DNA of 64,000 nt from CAWCGU01 sp963795195 (GTDB lineage Bacteria; Actinomycetota; Thermoleophilia; Solirubrobacterales; 70-9): NCBI GenBank assembly GCA_963795195.1, contig CAWCGU010000006.1, forward strand, positions 2,932,102-2,996,101, given 5' to 3'. Of the stretch, positions 47,094 to 59,430 are shown piece by piece; position 1 is the first letter of the stretch; each line of letters begins with the position of its first letter. The position numbers and the translations under genes are program-made. Under the pieces are notes generated by a model. It was given only the letters and a program-made list of their open reading frames with translations. It did no database searches and was not told the DNA's origin.

Positions 47094-48208
47094 ATGAGCG
47101 AGCTGACCCGCAGAGAGCTGATCGCGCGCGGAGCCGGCGCCGCCTTCGCCGCCTCGAGCCTCGGCACGCTGGCGGCCGGCTGCACCGTCAGCCGTGAGAT
47201 CGACCGCTCCGGCGCCGCTGAGCCGATCGTCCCCAAGATCGACGGCGACCTGCTCGTCTTCAACTGGGCCCAGTACATGGACCCGAAGCTCTGGAAGGAG
47301 TTCGGCGAGAAGCACGGGATCAACGTCAACGTCGCCAACTTCGACTCGATGGAGGCGATGATCGCGAAGCTGCGCGCCGGCGCCGAGTACGACCTGATCT
47401 TCCCGACCGGCGAGTACGTCGTGCGGTTAAAGGAAGAGGGCTTCCTGCACCCCTTCGACCGCGAGCTGCTGCGCAACTCCGTCGGCATCGACCCCTACTT
47501 CGATTCCCCCTGGTATGACCCGTCGGGCAACCACACCGTCCCCTACGCGATGTACACGACGGGGATCTGCTGGCGCGGCGATGTCGTCAGCGGCATGACC
47601 GGCTCCTGGACCGACCTCTCAAACCCGACCGCCGACGGCCGCACCTTCATCCTCGACGACTTCCAGGAGGGAATCGGCCAGGCGAACATGATCAACGGCT
47701 TCGAGCTGAACACCGAGAACCCGAACGACCTCGACGTCTCCAAGGAGACGCTCTTCGGCCAGAAGGACTTCCTGCGCGGCTTCTCGACCAGCTCCTCGCA
47801 GAACCTCTCAAACGGCACCGCCGTCCTGCACCACGCCTGGAACGGCGACATCGTCTACGTCCGAAACATCGTCGACAACCCCGAGGACTTCCACTTCGAG
47901 ACCTGCGCCGAGGGGGTGCCGGTCGGCTCGGACGCGATGGCGATCCCCGTCAACGCCAACCACCCGGGCTCGGCGCTGATGTTCATCGACTGGCTGCTCG
48001 AGCCCGAGCACGCCGCCCAGAACGTGCGCTGGAACGGCTACCCGCAGCCGGTGCGTCGGCGCCCAGGAGCAGTTCACCGAGATCGTCAAGGACGAGCCCT
48101 CGATCGACATCACGACCGAGACGCTCGAGAGCGGGCGAGGAGTACCGCTTCGCGACCCCGCAGGGAAGACAGCTCTGGCAGGAGACCTGGACGGAGGTCA
48201 AGGCATAA
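47094..48208 (+). CDS. potD: Spermidine/putrescine-type ABC transporter binding lipoprotein (frame break near the end)
   Basis: A binding protein of about 370 residues. The N-terminus has a twin-arginine signal (TRRELIARGAGAAFAASSLG) ending in lipobox LAAGC, so it is probably exported folded and lipid-anchored. The mature part matches PotD/PotF: LLVFNWAQYMDPKLWKEFGE, NFDSMEAMIAKLRAGAEYDL, IFPTGEYVVRLKEEGFLHPF, VPYAMYTTGICWRGDVV, NGTAVLHHAWNGDIVYVRNI and PVGSDAMAIPVNANHPGSAL. Beyond 48055 three frame changes lead to the true end QETWTEVKA and TAA 48206-48208; the unbroken observed frame runs falsely into the permease gene. Symbol is by similarity; substrate may differ from polyamines. Confidence 0.85.
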
Positions 48209-49061
48209 AGCCAAGGCGCCCAGTTTCTGGACGCGCTTCCTGCTTCCCGGCGGCCTCTGGCTGGCGCTGCTCTTCGCCGTGCCGAGCCTGCTGGTGATCG
48301 CGCTCAGCTTCGGCGAGGTCGACGACTTCGGCCGCGCCGTCTACACCTGGAACCCCGACAACTACGCCGACGCCTTCAACCCCCTCTACGTCCCGATCCT
48401 GATCCGCTCGATCCTCTACGCGGCGGCGACGGCGATCCTCTGCCTGGCGATCGGCTACCCGGTCGCCTACTTCATCGCCCGGCACGGCGGCCGCTACAAG
48501 CACCTGCTGCTGGCGGCGCTGGTGATCCCGTTCTTCGTCAACTACCTCGTCCGCACCTACGCCTGGACGGCGCTGCTGGCCGACGAGGGCCTCGTCAACA
48601 ACGCGCTGATCGACATCGGCCTGACCGACGAGGCGATCCGCTTCCTGAACACCCCCTACGCGGTGATCGGCGGCCTCGTCTACGGCTACCTCGTCTTCAT
48701 GATCCTGCCCGTCTACGCCTCGCTCGAGCGCATGAGCCCGTCGGTGATCGAGGCCGGCAAGGACCTCTACGGCACGCCGCTTCAGACCTTCCTGCACGTG
48801 ACCCTGCCGCAGACCTGGCAGGGAATCCTGGCGGGAAGCGTGCTCGTCTTCTTACCCGCGGTCGGCGACTTCGTCGCGGCCCAGCTGCTCGGCGGCCCCG
48901 ACACCTACATGATCGGCAACCTGATCCAGGACCAGTTCTTCGCCGCGTCCAACTGGCCGCTCGGCTCGGCGATCACCGTCGTGATGATGCTGTTCCTCTC
49001 CGTGCTGCTGTTCTTCTACCTGCGCTCCTCGGCGCGCTCGGCGACGGAGGCGACGCCGTGA
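48205..49061 (+). CDS. potB: ABC transporter permease, PotB type
   Basis: A six-helix inner-membrane permease. After a basic N-terminus (KAKAPSFWTRFLLPG) come LWLALLFAVPSLLVIALSFG, ILYAAATAILCLAIGYPVAY, AALVIPFFVNYLVRTYAWTA, the EAA coupling loop VIEAGKDLYGTPLQTFLHVT and VVMMLFLSVLLFFYLRSS. It ends at TGA 49059-49061. No start codon is visible; if one G is restored at 48206 the sequence GCATGA would give the common ATGA overlap between potD stop and potB start. Its own stop overlaps the GTG of potC. Confidence 0.85.
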
Positions 49062-49922
49062 CCGGCGCCGGAGCGACCGTGGGGAAGGTCAGGCGCCGCA
49101 AGCCGCAAGGGCTTTGACCGCCCGCGCTTTTTGAAGCTCTGGACGGGGCTGATCTACCTCTACCTGTTCATCCCGATCGCGATCGTCGTGCTCTTCAGCT
49201 TCAACAGCCAGAAGAGCCTGCAGGTCTTCGACGGCTTCAGCCTGCGCTGGTACGAGGAGTTCTTCAACGACCCGGTCCTGCGCGAGAGCCTCTTCACGAG
49301 CCTGACGATCGCGGTCGTGACGATGGTCGCGGCGACGATCCTCGGCACGATGCTGGCGATCGGCCTGGTCCGCTCGCGAACCCGCTGGGCCCCGGGCTGG
49401 AACATCCTCGCGCTGGTGCCGCTGGTGACGCCGGAGATCGTCACCGGGATCAGCGCGCTGCTGCTCTTCAGCCAGATCGGGATCGCGCTGAGCGTGAAGA
49501 CGGTGATCATCGCCCAGATCACCTTCTCGATCAGCTACGTGACCGTGGTGGTCAGGGCGCGAATGGCGGCGATCGGGACCGAGGTCGAGGAGGCGGCGAT
49601 GGACCTCGGCGCGACCAGGTGGCAGTCGGTCAGGCTGATCCTCGTGCCCGAGCTCTGGCCCGCGATCGTGGCCGCGGGCCTGCTCGTCTTCGCGCTCGCC
49701 TTCGACGACTTCGTGCTCAGCTTCTTCACGACGGGCGAGGTGGTCCAGCCGCTGCCCGTGAGGATCTGGAGCGCGATCCGCTTCGGAATCAGCCCCGAGA
49801 TCAACGCGATCGGCAGCCTGATGATGGTGATCAGCCTGTCCGCGATCGCGCTCGCGGTGCTGATCCCAAGACTGTTCGGCCGCAAGGAAAGCGGCGTCAA
49901 GGTTCTAACCGCAGGGGAGTGA
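49058..49922 (+). CDS. potC: ABC transporter permease, PotC type (one frameshift)
   Basis: The second permease of the PotABCD-type importer. GTG 49058 overlaps the potB stop (GTGA). After a frame change near 49100 it reads FLKLWTGLIYLYLFIPIAIV, VLFSFNSQKSLQVFDGFSLR, LTIAVVTMVAATILGTMLAI, LALVPLVTPEIVTGISALLL, the coupling loop VEEAAMDLGATRWQSVRLIL and FALAFDDFVLSFFTTGEVVQ, ending KVLTAGE at 49922. The DDFV..FFT segment is typical of PotC/PotI permeases. Confidence 0.88.
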
Positions 49923-49929
49923 GGAGGCG

Positions 49930-51016
<1,087 letters not shown>

Positions 51017-51150
51017 CGCGAACGCCCAGGTGGGGAGGTCGGATGACTACTTGGGCAATGCGAATCGCTGCTCTTTATCGCGCGAAGGGAGAAGCGACGA
51101 GTGGCGCCGACCTGCTCTCGCTGATCGACTATATGAAGAAGGGCCATTTG

Positions 51151-52602
51151 TCAAGGAACGGTTGGTAGGCGCCATCTGGGCGCGCGTGCCGGCGAGGCGC
51201 TACTTCGGTCCGTCACCCTCTCGCAGCCCCGGACTCGGTCGCTCTTGTCGACCTTGGCCTTGTCCTTGCGGCCCTTGCCGCAGTTGACGGTTTCCTTCTT
51301 CTTGTTGCGGGCGTTGACGACGTCGTTGCCCGCGCCGGCGTCGTATCTGTTCTTTCCCTTGCCGCCGATCAGGTTGTCGCTTCCGTCGCCGCCAACCAGC
51401 GTGTCGTTGCCGGCGCCACCGTTCAAGCGGTCGTTGCCACCGGAACCGACGAGGGTGTCGTCGCCTTCTGAGCCGATGAGCTGGTCGTTGCCGTCGTCCG
51501 CAGCGGCGATGAACGCGCCGAACGAGGTGCGCGCCGAGCGCCCCTCGTCGCACTGGTCGCCAAAGATCGTGTCGTTGCCCTGCAGCCCGTCGATCTGGTC
51601 GTCGCCGCCGAGGCCGCAGATCAGGTCGTCGGCGATCGTGCCGTTGAGGATGTCGGGGCCGCCGGTGGGCAGGCCCTCGAGCCCGCCGTTCGTGGCGTCG
51701 AGCGGGAACGGATCCTGCGCGTCGGGAAGGCCGTCGTTGTCGTCGTCCTCGTCGCAGGCGTTGCCCTGGGAGTCGCCGTCCGCGTTCGCCTGGTCGCCGT
51801 TAACGGCGAACTGACAGTTGTCGCTGGCGTCCGGAACCCCGTCGTTGTCGTCGTCGGGATCGCAGGCGTCGCCCTGGGCGTCGCCGTCAAAGTTGGCCTG
51901 GTCGGCGTTTGCTGCGTTCGGGCAGTTGTCGGAGCCATTGGGGACGCCGTCCGCGTCGGCGTCGCCGGCGGGCGGGCACGCTCCCTGGGTCGAGGCGTCT
52001 GAAGGACAGGAGTCCTGGGTCTCGTCGCCGAACCCATCGCCGTCGGCGTCGGGCTCGACCGTTGCGGAGACATTGAGGCGGCAACAGATCGTGACGCCGA
52101 AGTCCTGGTTCGTGTTCAACGTTGGGTCGGGACCCGGATCCTTCGCCAGAACGGTGTCCGCGGCCAGCCCCGTTCCAAAGCAATAGTTATTCGGATTGCT
52201 CATGTGGAGCCCGAGGATCTCCCCGGGCTGAATCCGAATGCCGGGCGATTCGGTGTAGTTATTGTCGCCGACCACCGTGGGCTTGAGCGCGCTTCGCGCC
52301 ACCGGTTTGAACGTGTCCGCATCGACCTGCTGGTAGATGATGAGGCGGATCTGCGGCCCCCCGGGACCGCCCCGATGCCTCCAAGAAGTGATTACCCCGC
52401 CCTGGCCCGGCGCAGGCGTGTACTTGTTGGTGGTGGCGTCGGTCGTGCTCTGGACGCACTGGATGTTGCCGCTCCCGGGACCGGGCGCCATGGCCGCGGT
52501 GTGCCCGAGCGTCGTCGCCGCGCCCGCCGGCGCGGCCGCGATCACACTCGCGATGAGGACGGCGAGAGGAACCCCGGCCCTGCGAAGGCAAACACCGTAC
52601 AC
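51151..52602 (-). CDS. Secreted thrombospondin type 3 + RTX calcium-binding protein
   Basis: About 480 residues from GTG 52602. Signal peptide VPLAVLIASVIAAAPAGAAT. A beta domain (residues 25-170, with LIIYQQVDADTFKPVARSAL and IQPGEILGLHMSNPNNYCFG) is followed by Ca-binding Asp-rich thrombospondin type 3 repeats (DADGDGFGDETQDSCPSDAS, DADADGVPNGSDNCPNAANA, DDDNDGVPDASDNCQFAVNG) and RTX repeats (GSEGDDTLVGSGGNDRLNGG). The end RVRGCERVTD may stop at about 51200 in a neighbouring frame (GPK then TAG), as similar proteins end just after the last Cys. Part of the exported repeat-protein cluster 51-63 kb. Confidence 0.85.
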   Translation of the reverse strand: MYGVCLRRAGVPLAVLIASVIAAAPAGAATTLGHTAAMAPGPGSGNIQCVQSTTDATTNKYTPAPGQGGVITSWRHRGGPGGPQIRLIIYQQVDADTFKPVARSALKPTVVGDNNYTESPGIRIQPGEILGLHMSNPNNYCFGTGLAADTVLAKDPGPDPTLNTNQDFGVTICCRLNVSATVEPDADGDGFGDETQDSCPSDASTQGACPPAGDADADGVPNGSDNCPNAANADQANFDGDAQGDACDPDDDNDGVPDASDNCQFAVNGDQANADGDSQGNACDEDDDNDGLPDAQDPFPLDATNGGLEGLPTGGPDILNGTIADDLICGLGGDDQIDGLQGNDTIFGDQCDEGRSARTSFGAFIAAADDGNDQLIGSEGDDTLVGSGGNDRLNGGAGNDTLVGGDGSDNLIGGKGKNRYDAGAGNDVVNARNKKKETVNCGKGRKDKAKVDKSDRVRGCERVTDRSSASPARAPRWRLPTVP

Positions 52603-52622
52603 AGCGGCGAGAGTACCGAAGT

Positions 52623-52850
52623 CAGCCCGTCTTGTGGAGGAATTCGCCGATCGCCTGGACGAGCGCCCCGGGGTTGTCCTCCGGCGAGAACGTCTAGGTG
52701 TCCGGGATCGGGACGAACTCGGCGTTCGGGAAGCGCCGGGGGACCAGAATCGGGCCAAACAATTGTGCGCTGCGTGCTGATCGCCTGGTCGCGAGAGGAC
52801 CGCGTCCTGCCGTTCCGCCTTGGAGAAGCTCGCCGGGCAAGGGCCTGGAA
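52623..52850 (-). pseudogene. Remnant of an alpha/beta hydrolase C-terminus
   Basis: The minus strand reads FPNAEFVPIPDT, a TAG, then TFSPEDNPGALVQAIGEFLH KTG and TGA. This is the usual last part of an alpha/beta hydrolase (a strand ending in PDTxTFSPEDNP with the region of the catalytic His, then the last helix), but with a stop in place of a residue and without the rest of the gene. It is squeezed between two secreted-protein genes. A decayed fragment is the best reading. Confidence 0.6.
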
Positions 52851-54413
52851 TCACCCGGCGCCGTTTTGGACGCGCACCGGGTCCGAACGGGCCGACAGGC
52901 AGATTCCCACGCTTGGCTCCAATCGCCGGGGCGCGTGCACGTAGTAGTTGCCAGGGCGGGGCGGCAGGTGGAATTCAAAGCGGCCTTTATCTGGAACCAT
53001 TTGATCGATCCTCGCGTCGACCCCGGGGACGCGCCGGCGTAAAAGCAATGGCGCATCTCGGCAGGGAATGCTGTTCGATCGCACGCGACCCTTGAGCTGT
53101 AGGCGGCGGGAGCGCTCGCGGATCTTGACCTCCCGGGCGATGTCGGGGCAACCGCTCGGCGGTGGACCGAAGACTAAGCCGCAGACGTCGGCGTCGTTGA
53201 CGATCTGATCGGCATCCGCATCACCGGGCCCCGGCAGGATCTCCAAGCGTGCGAACTGGTGGCCATTCCTGACTGTGTTGAGAACCACCACGCGCCCATC
53301 AGGCTGCACTCCGATCGCGGTAGGAGTGAACCCCGGCATGAAGGCGAGCCCGGCTCCGCCGAAGCTCACATCCGGGATCCCAGAGGGCGCGATCTTGATC
53401 ACGGCGGCCCTGAAGCGCGCGAATGGTCCCGGATGACTCACGCTGGCCGCCATGTAGAGCGCGGAGTCCGGCGAGGCGGCCATCACGTCCCAGCCGAGCC
53501 GCAGCCGGGTGTCTCGCAGATCCAGGGCCCCGTCGCCGTCGAACGAGTCGTCAGGCCGCCCATCAGGCGTGAAGACCTCGATCCGCGTGCCGTCGCCGCT
53601 AAAGCCGGCAGCGACGAGATGCTGATCTGGGCGCAGAAGCAGGTCGTCGAATCGGGTCTCGCTGGTGACCCTGCCCAGGGTGCCGAAGCCCTGGTCGAGC
53701 GAGCCGTCGGCGTTGTAGCGGAGGATCCCACTGCGGGAGCGGTTGGCGTCATTAAAGGCGTCGCCCGCCGCAATCAGGCGTCCGTCCGTCTGGAACTCGA
53801 GGCTCGTGACCAGGTCGCTGCCGCTCACCTCAGATACCTGCAGGCCATCCTCGGAGAATGTGAGATCGAAGGCTCCGTCGGGGGAGAGCCGCGCGACTGC
53901 GAAATCGCCCGCGTAGCCGCCGCCGACCGCCACCCCGCCTAGGGCATCGACCGCCACGTCGACGACGACAATCGGCATCGGCGCGACGCCATCCCCCGAG
54001 AAGGATGAGTCGAGCGAGCCATTCGCGGTCAGTCGGCAGACCGATTCATTGCTTGCGACGACGATGCGGCCCTGCAAGTCGACCGCCATGTCCTGAAGGG
54101 TGCGGCAGGCGGGCGTGACGACCCGGCCCGCGTTACCGAAGCTCGTGTCGGTGGAGCCGTCGGCGTTGTAGCGCGTGACCGCTAGGTCAAGACCAACGTA
54201 TCCGACAGCAAGAAGCTTGCCGTCTGCAAGCGCCGCCAGCAGGCGCGGACTGAAGTCGACGGCTGGCTGCAGCAGTCCGTCGCTGGAGAAGGACTCGTCG
54301 AGGTCGCCCGGCGCTGCGGCCGCTTCGCTGGCGCTGCAGAGCGCCAGAGAAGCGCAGATCACGACGAGGCCCTTAGGCGTCAACGACCGGCGACGCGACA
54401 TCTCCCTCAGCAT
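52851..54413 (-). CDS. Secreted delta-60 beta-propeller repeat protein with C-terminal module
   Basis: About 520 residues. A signal peptide (LVVICASLALCSASEAAAAP) leads to GDLDESFSSDGLLQPAV and eight or so delta-60 repeats of the form DGSxDxSFGxxGRV (GSTDTSFGNAGRVVTPACRT, GSLDSSFSGDGVAPMP, GSLDQGFGTLGRVTSETRFD, DDSFDGDGALDLRDTRLRLG), a propeller-like fold of unknown function. The C-terminal 130 residues (GDADADQIVNDADVCGLVFG, PPPSGCPDIAREVKIRERSR, LLLRRRVPGVDARIDQMVPD, RPGNYYVHAPRRL) match the C-terminus of the FG-GAP protein at 61689-63335. The gene is intact. Start ATG 54413 is chosen for the signal peptide. Confidence 0.85.
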   Translation of the reverse strand: MLREMSRRRSLTPKGLVVICASLALCSASEAAAAPGDLDESFSSDGLLQPAVDFSPRLLAALADGKLLAVGYVGLDLAVTRYNADGSTDTSFGNAGRVVTPACRTLQDMAVDLQGRIVVASNESVCRLTANGSLDSSFSGDGVAPMPIVVVDVAVDALGGVAVGGGYAGDFAVARLSPDGAFDLTFSEDGLQVSEVSGSDLVTSLEFQTDGRLIAAGDAFNDANRSRSGILRYNADGSLDQGFGTLGRVTSETRFDDLLLRPDQHLVAAGFSGDGTRIEVFTPDGRPDDSFDGDGALDLRDTRLRLGWDVMAASPDSALYMAASVSHPGPFARFRAAVIKIAPSGIPDVSFGGAGLAFMPGFTPTAIGVQPDGRVVVLNTVRNGHQFARLEILPGPGDADADQIVNDADVCGLVFGPPPSGCPDIAREVKIRERSRRLQLKGRVRSNSIPCRDAPLLLRRRVPGVDARIDQMVPDKGRFEFHLPPRPGNYYVHAPRRLEPSVGICLSARSDPVRVQNGAG

Positions 54414-54582
54414 CTGTCCATTCAACTCACTCCATCCGGGCAAGTTGCGCGATCCGATCCAAACGCTTGGGTGTCCATCGGAGAGGAGCCCACTCCCCTG
54501 AGCCCGGGTCCCGTCGCCCATGCGCGATTGGGCTCCCGCACGATCCTCATCGCCGCAGCTGGGGTAGGCGAGCCCAGTTCGC

Positions 54583-57322
54583 CTAGTTCGAATCCCTGGG
54601 CACCGTCTCGCCGCGCGCCACCAATGCCTTGGCGATCCCGGCTCGAGAGCGGATCCCGAGCTTGCGGTAAATGCGCGAGAGATGGAACTCCACGGTCTTG
54701 GGACTGAGGAAAAGCTGCGAGGCGACCTCGCGCGTGCTGAGGCCGTCGGCCGCGGCTGCTGCGACCCGCAGTTCCGAAGCGCTCAGTGCCTCTCCCTCGG
54801 CCGGCACCCTCGGGCCGCCGCCGGCGGCGCGCAACTCGGCGCGGGCACGTATGGACCACGGCTTGGCACCGATCGAGTTGAAGACGTCCAGGGCTTCCCT
54901 GAGGCGCTCTCGCGCCTCCCTTCGCCGCTTTGTCCTGTGCAGCCTCTCGCCGAACGAGAGCAGTGTTCGCGCCTGCTCGAATCGCAGGGGCACGCGACCG
55001 TGATGCTCCAGAGCGGCCAGAAAATGCTTGTCGAAGTCCTTGGCTGCGACGAGGCCGCGGCAACGGGCCTCGAGGGCCGCCGCCAGATTCGTGCCGGTGC
55101 CGCGAGATTGGCGAGCGAGCGTCTTGAGGACGCGGCGGGCGTCCGCGTGTCTGTCCAGCCGGACGTAGGCCTCGATTAGGTCAGGGGCCCAGGGAATGAT
55201 GGTCGGCTCCTCGACGCCGGCCAACCGAGCCAACTCCTCGGTGCGTTCGAGGTGCCCCATGGCGCTGTCCATGTGCCCGGCTCCGAGGTCGCTGAAGCCC
55301 AATGCAGCTTCCGCGTAGATCTCCATCACCTCTCCGCCGACGGCCTGTCCCAGCGCCGTGGCCGCTCCGCAGTGAGCCTGGCAGTCCTCCGCCCGGCCCT
55401 GCGCCGCGGCGAGGCGAGCCCGATTGACGAGCACAAAGGCAACTCCGCCGATCAGCTTCGTCTCCTGGGAGAGGACGTCGGCTTCCTCGAGCAAGGCATC
55501 CAAGCCCTCCCACATTCCCATGCGGTAATCCAGTTCACAGATCGTGATCAAGGAGGCGGGGAGCGCCATCAGGGCGCCGCTTTCGCGAGCGGCTGCTACC
55601 AGGGCAGCGGTCCGTTCTCGCGTCCCCGCGAAGTCCTCTGCCGCCAACTGCATGTTGAGCCCGAAATGGGTCACCAAAGCCTCGGGGGAGATCGGGTCCA
55701 GGGCCTCTGCATGGCGAGCAGCTTCCTTAAGCGCCGCGCGCGCCCGGTCGCCCTGACCGCTGAGGAAGAGGGTCCAGTGGTGCACCGCAAGCACCGGCGC
55801 CCTGGTCTCCTCGGACGACTTGTCATCGAGCAGGCCGACCGCCTGTTCCGTCAGCTCAAGTGCTCGAGCGGAGTCGCCGGCAACTGTCGAGACGAGCGCC
55901 GCGCTGGCAAGCACCGGAGCGGCCTCGGCGGGGTTGCTCGACGCCAGTGAGGCTGCTGCTGGCTCCAGCATCGTGAGAGCGTCCCGGACGCGGCTACTCC
56001 AGAACATCAGCAGACCCCGCATGTGATCGACGCGCCCCCGCGAAAGTGGATCGGGGGCGCCTTCGGATGCCTCGCCAAGCAGGGCGTCAGCCGATTCGAT
56101 GCGTCCCGCGGCCATCGAGAACACTCCGGCGCCGAGCAGTCTGTTGAACGCGAGCTTCGGATCGGCGCTTAGTCTCGCGGCTCGCTCGAGCGCAGCCGCT
56201 CCCTCGGCGGGCGCGCGCCTGGTCGAGGCTGAAATCGCTGCACGCTCGAGTGCCCTCGCCGCCTCCTCGTCGGGGCCGACGGCGGCGGCGGCGAGATGCC
56301 AGGCTCGGGCCTCGCTGTCGGCCTCAGCCAGGGCACGGTGCGCGGCCCGGCGCTCAGCCCGGGCGGCGCGGTGATAGACGGCCGCTCGGACCAGCGGATG
56401 CGCGAAGTTGACGCTGTCGGAGCCAAGCTCCAGAAGCCCAGCAGCCTCGCAGCGTTCGAGGTCCGCTCTGGAGCCGCCGGCGTCAAGGATCGGGCGGAAA
56501 CGCACCGAGCTCGACGCTGCCGCCAGCAGCAACGTCATCCGCGTCGCTTCGGGCAGCTCGGAGGCCCGCGCGGCGAAGGCGCCCTCGAGTGTCTTGCCGG
56601 GAACCAAGGGCTCGACCAGGGTTCCACCTCCGTGGCGCTGGTCGTCGGTAAGCATGCCGGGCAGGTGCTCGAGCGCGAGCGGGTTTCCGCCCGCCGTGCG
56701 GGCGACCGCCCGGCGAGTCGATGGTGCCAAATCGGGCGCCACCCGCTCCAGTAGTGCCATGGCCTCGTCATCGGGCAGCGGATCGAGGTGGAGGACATCC
56801 AGGCCCTGGTCGGGGACACTCCTGCCTCCGAACTCTCGTTTGGCGAGCACGAAGACGACGCCTTCAGGGGGACGCCGCGCCGCGTAATGCACGGCCTCCA
56901 GCGAAGAGGGGTCAAGCCAATGCGCGTCATCGACGATCACGAGCAGCGGCCGCTTTTCGGCTGCCGCCGCCAAGAGGCCCAGAGTGGCGACGCTGACCGC
57001 CAGTCTGTCGCCGGGAACCGCCGGGCCAAGGGCCAGCGCCCCGGCGAGTGCGGCTGCTTGGGGTGCCGGGAGGGCCGTCAGCTCGCCGCTCAGTGGTCTG
57101 AGGAGATCGGCGAGACCCGCGAAGGCCAGGGTCGCCTCCGCTTCGGTGCCGTGCGCCTCGAGCACCAGCGCTTCGCCCGCCAGTTCCTGGGCACGGCCGA
57201 GCAGCGTTGTCTTCCCGATCCCCGGAGCGCCCGCGATCAGCAGCGCTCCCGAGCCACCACCGTCCAGGCCGGCCCAGAAGGTCTGAGAGTGTGCGTAATT
57301 CGGTCGACCTCCCGATCAGCAT
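54583..57322 (-). CDS. LuxR-family LAL-type regulator (AAA ATPase + TPR + HTH; one frameshift)
   Basis: A large ATP-binding regulator of about 910 residues. From ATG 57322: MLIGRSTELRTLSDLL, then after a frame change near 57260 the Walker A GAPGIGKTTLL; Walker B is LLVIVDDAHWLDPSSLEAVH; a long alpha-solenoid of TPR-like helices follows (residues 300-780); the end carries the LuxR helix-turn-helix ELRVAAAAADGLSTREVASQ and LFLSPKTVEFHLSRIYRKLG. Proteins of this MalT/LAL type are activators that switch on ATP and inducer binding. A palindrome CAGGGGATTTCCCTG lies 36 bases before its start and again before the FG-GAP gene, so it probably controls the surrounding exported proteins and itself. Confidence 0.9.
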
Positions 57323-57352
57323 TGCGGCGGAGTGTTCCAGGCCTGGGGCACA

Positions 57353-57400
57353 AATGTCAGGGGATTTCCCTGGTGCAATCCAAGCGGGTCTGGTGTTAGC
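57353..57400 (+). promoter_or_regulatory. Shared promoter with CAGGGGATTTCCCTG palindrome (SGNH operon side)
   Basis: Bases 57353-57377 are identical to the reverse complement of 63426-63450. The palindrome (57358-57372) is followed 33 bases centre to centre by TGTTAGC, also shared. An activator centred near -41 of a promoter with a weak -35 fits this layout. It lies between the LAL gene and the SGNH operon, divergent. Confidence 0.7.
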
Positions 57401-57499
57401 TTCGAACTCGGACAAGGAGCGCGACGGCTGGCTGTGCGCTCGAGGGGCAGGATTCGGAGGAGCGTCGCAGATCGGAGCAGCAAGTCAAGAGGGGGTCGC

Positions 57500-59430
57500 G
57501 GTCCTGCTACAGCGCAGGCTCCGACGAGCGGCTTGGATCATGGGCGCATGGACTGTGCTGTTCGGCGGCTCGTTCGCGGCGCAAGCGCACGCCGAGCACG
57601 CCCCAGCGAAGCACGACTGGTATGGCTCCTACGAGGTCAGGGTCGACTCGACGATCGATCGCGCCGACTCCGCCCTCGGAGTGCGCAGCCTCAGCGGCAC
57701 GGCAACGATCACGGTGCCTAAGGACGCCGCCTTCTACGGACCGGGTGGCGTCGTCAGCGGCGGCCTCATCGAGGCCGAAGCCAGTTTCAACGCCACCTCG
57801 CGCTTCGACAGCTCCGATGGACACTGCAACGAGTCCTCATCCGGGAGATTTTCCCTCACGGGTGCCCACGGTCCGGTGGACTTCGGATTTGGGCTTGGCA
57901 CGGAGATCAGGTTTGATCCAACCAGCTTGCGCGACGGGTCCCCGGCCGGAGGGCCGGCGTCCTTCAGCGCCGGTTTCGACACCGACACCCAGACCAGCTA
58001 CACCGAACCTCCTCCTGGCGACAACTGCCCCCCGCCGTCGTTCTCGCAGGAGCCGACGATCGTCTCGTTCACGCACCTCGCCACCCCCGAAGCGGTGGCG
58101 AATCGCGGTGCGCCTGAGATCTGCGGCCAGCTGAGGCCCGACGGCAGCCTCCCCGACAGCGGGTGTCAAAGACAGCGACCGGACAACATTCAGGTTCACG
58201 TATCAGGGTTCGGCTCGTTTCCCGGTACGGCGACTTGGAACTTCAGCAGCGCCTCGGATGCCTGCCCCGGCGACAGCCCGGATCTCCACTCGGATACCCC
58301 TGACGGGTGCCCCGGCTTCGTCGTCGCTTCGATCGGCGACTCGGTCGCCTCGGGCGAGGGGAACCCGCCCTACCCCTCGAAGGCGGCAAAACGCTGCCAC
58401 CGCTCTCAACGGGCTGGCCCGACGGTCGCTTTCAAGGCGCTTGCACAGACTGCTCCGAGCGCCCACGCGTCAGAGGTTCATCCTCAAGGCCTGCTCGGGG
58501 GCCTCAATCGCGTCGGGACTGATCGGGCGCTACGAGGGGATCGGCGGCATCGATCCCCCGCAGGGTCTACCGCGCGTTCCGGGAACTGCTGAACCTGCTG
58601 CGGGGCGAGATCACGGGATACCGGTCGCTCGAGCGGGTACCACTCTACCCGAATCGTAAACGCCCGGCTCCCGCCTCAACTCGATCAGGCCCAGCTGCCT
58701 GCGGTTGACGCCCTGCTGGTTTCGATCGGTGCCAACGACCTCGGCGTCATCAGCATGCTCACAGCGTGCGGGACGCAAGCCGCGAGGCAGGCGTATCTCG
58801 CGCTCGCGCGCTGGCCCGCCCGGCTCAGGCCTGCGTGGCTTGGGGGGACTCCTGCGGTGAGAGCGAAGCCGGCAGGATCCTGAAAAAAAATATCGACAAG
58901 CTGCCGGCTCAATTCGCTGCCCTCGATCGCGACCTCGAGGCCCGGGGAGTGCCGCCTGATCGCGTCTACCTGACGGAGTACTTCGATCCAACACGTGATT
59001 CAGACGGCGAGCTCTGCGCCAGCGGCCCCGGCCATCTCAGGCGAAGCCTGCTGACGGTTCATGCGCACGAGAGCCTGATCACGGTTCAGGAGCTCGAGAC
59101 TGCTCGCGGAGGTCGTGACGAAGCTCAACCGCGCGATTCGAGGGCCTCGCCGTGTTGTATGGATGGAACTTCATCGGAGGGATCGCACGACAGCTTCAGC
59201 CAGACTCACGGCTATTGCGCTCGGAAGCAACCGAGCGAACAAGAGCTGGATCGTCGGGCTTGGCGACAGTCGATCCTGCGCCAGGGAGACGTTTTCGGCA
59301 CGTTGCACCCCAACGAGACTGGGCCAGCGCTGCTACGCGACGCATATCTGGTCGAGCGCTCTACCGGCCCTTCTACGGGGTGTCGGCGCCCGAGTCGACG
59401 CCACCCTCCCTGCTTGGCGAGTGCGCTTGA
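57500..59430 (+). CDS. Exported SGNH/GDSL hydrolase with N-terminal beta module (frame-broken)
   Basis: About 640 residues. A signal peptide (WTVLFGGSFAAQAHA) leads to a beta module HDWYGSYEVRVDSTIDR, LSGTATITVPKDAAFYGPGG, VHVSGFGSFPGTATWNFSSA, then the SGNH hydrolase: block I VVASIGDSVASGEG with the Ser, KACSGASIASG, block III-like LLVSIGANDLGVISML with Gly and Asn, and block V GTLHPNETGQ with the catalytic His. It would cleave esters of lipids or sugars outside the cell. Breaks are near 58380, 58460, 58570, 58660, 58780, 59045, 59105, 59145 and 59325. No clear start codon is seen before 57538. It ends at TGA 59428-59430 and overlaps the next ATG. Confidence 0.72.

Noticed and set aside
47094..49061. 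An unbroken 661-codon frame joining the PotD-like binding protein to the PotB-like permease
   Set aside because: The family-like C-terminus of PotD is readable in other frames up to TAA 48206-48208; three small shifts bring the frame back by chance. A fusion of an exported lipoprotein to a permease is not sensible.
54580..54605. A tRNA-like T-loop GTTCGAATCC
   Set aside because: No matching acceptor, D or anticodon arms surround it; the bases are the last codons and stop of the LAL regulator gene.
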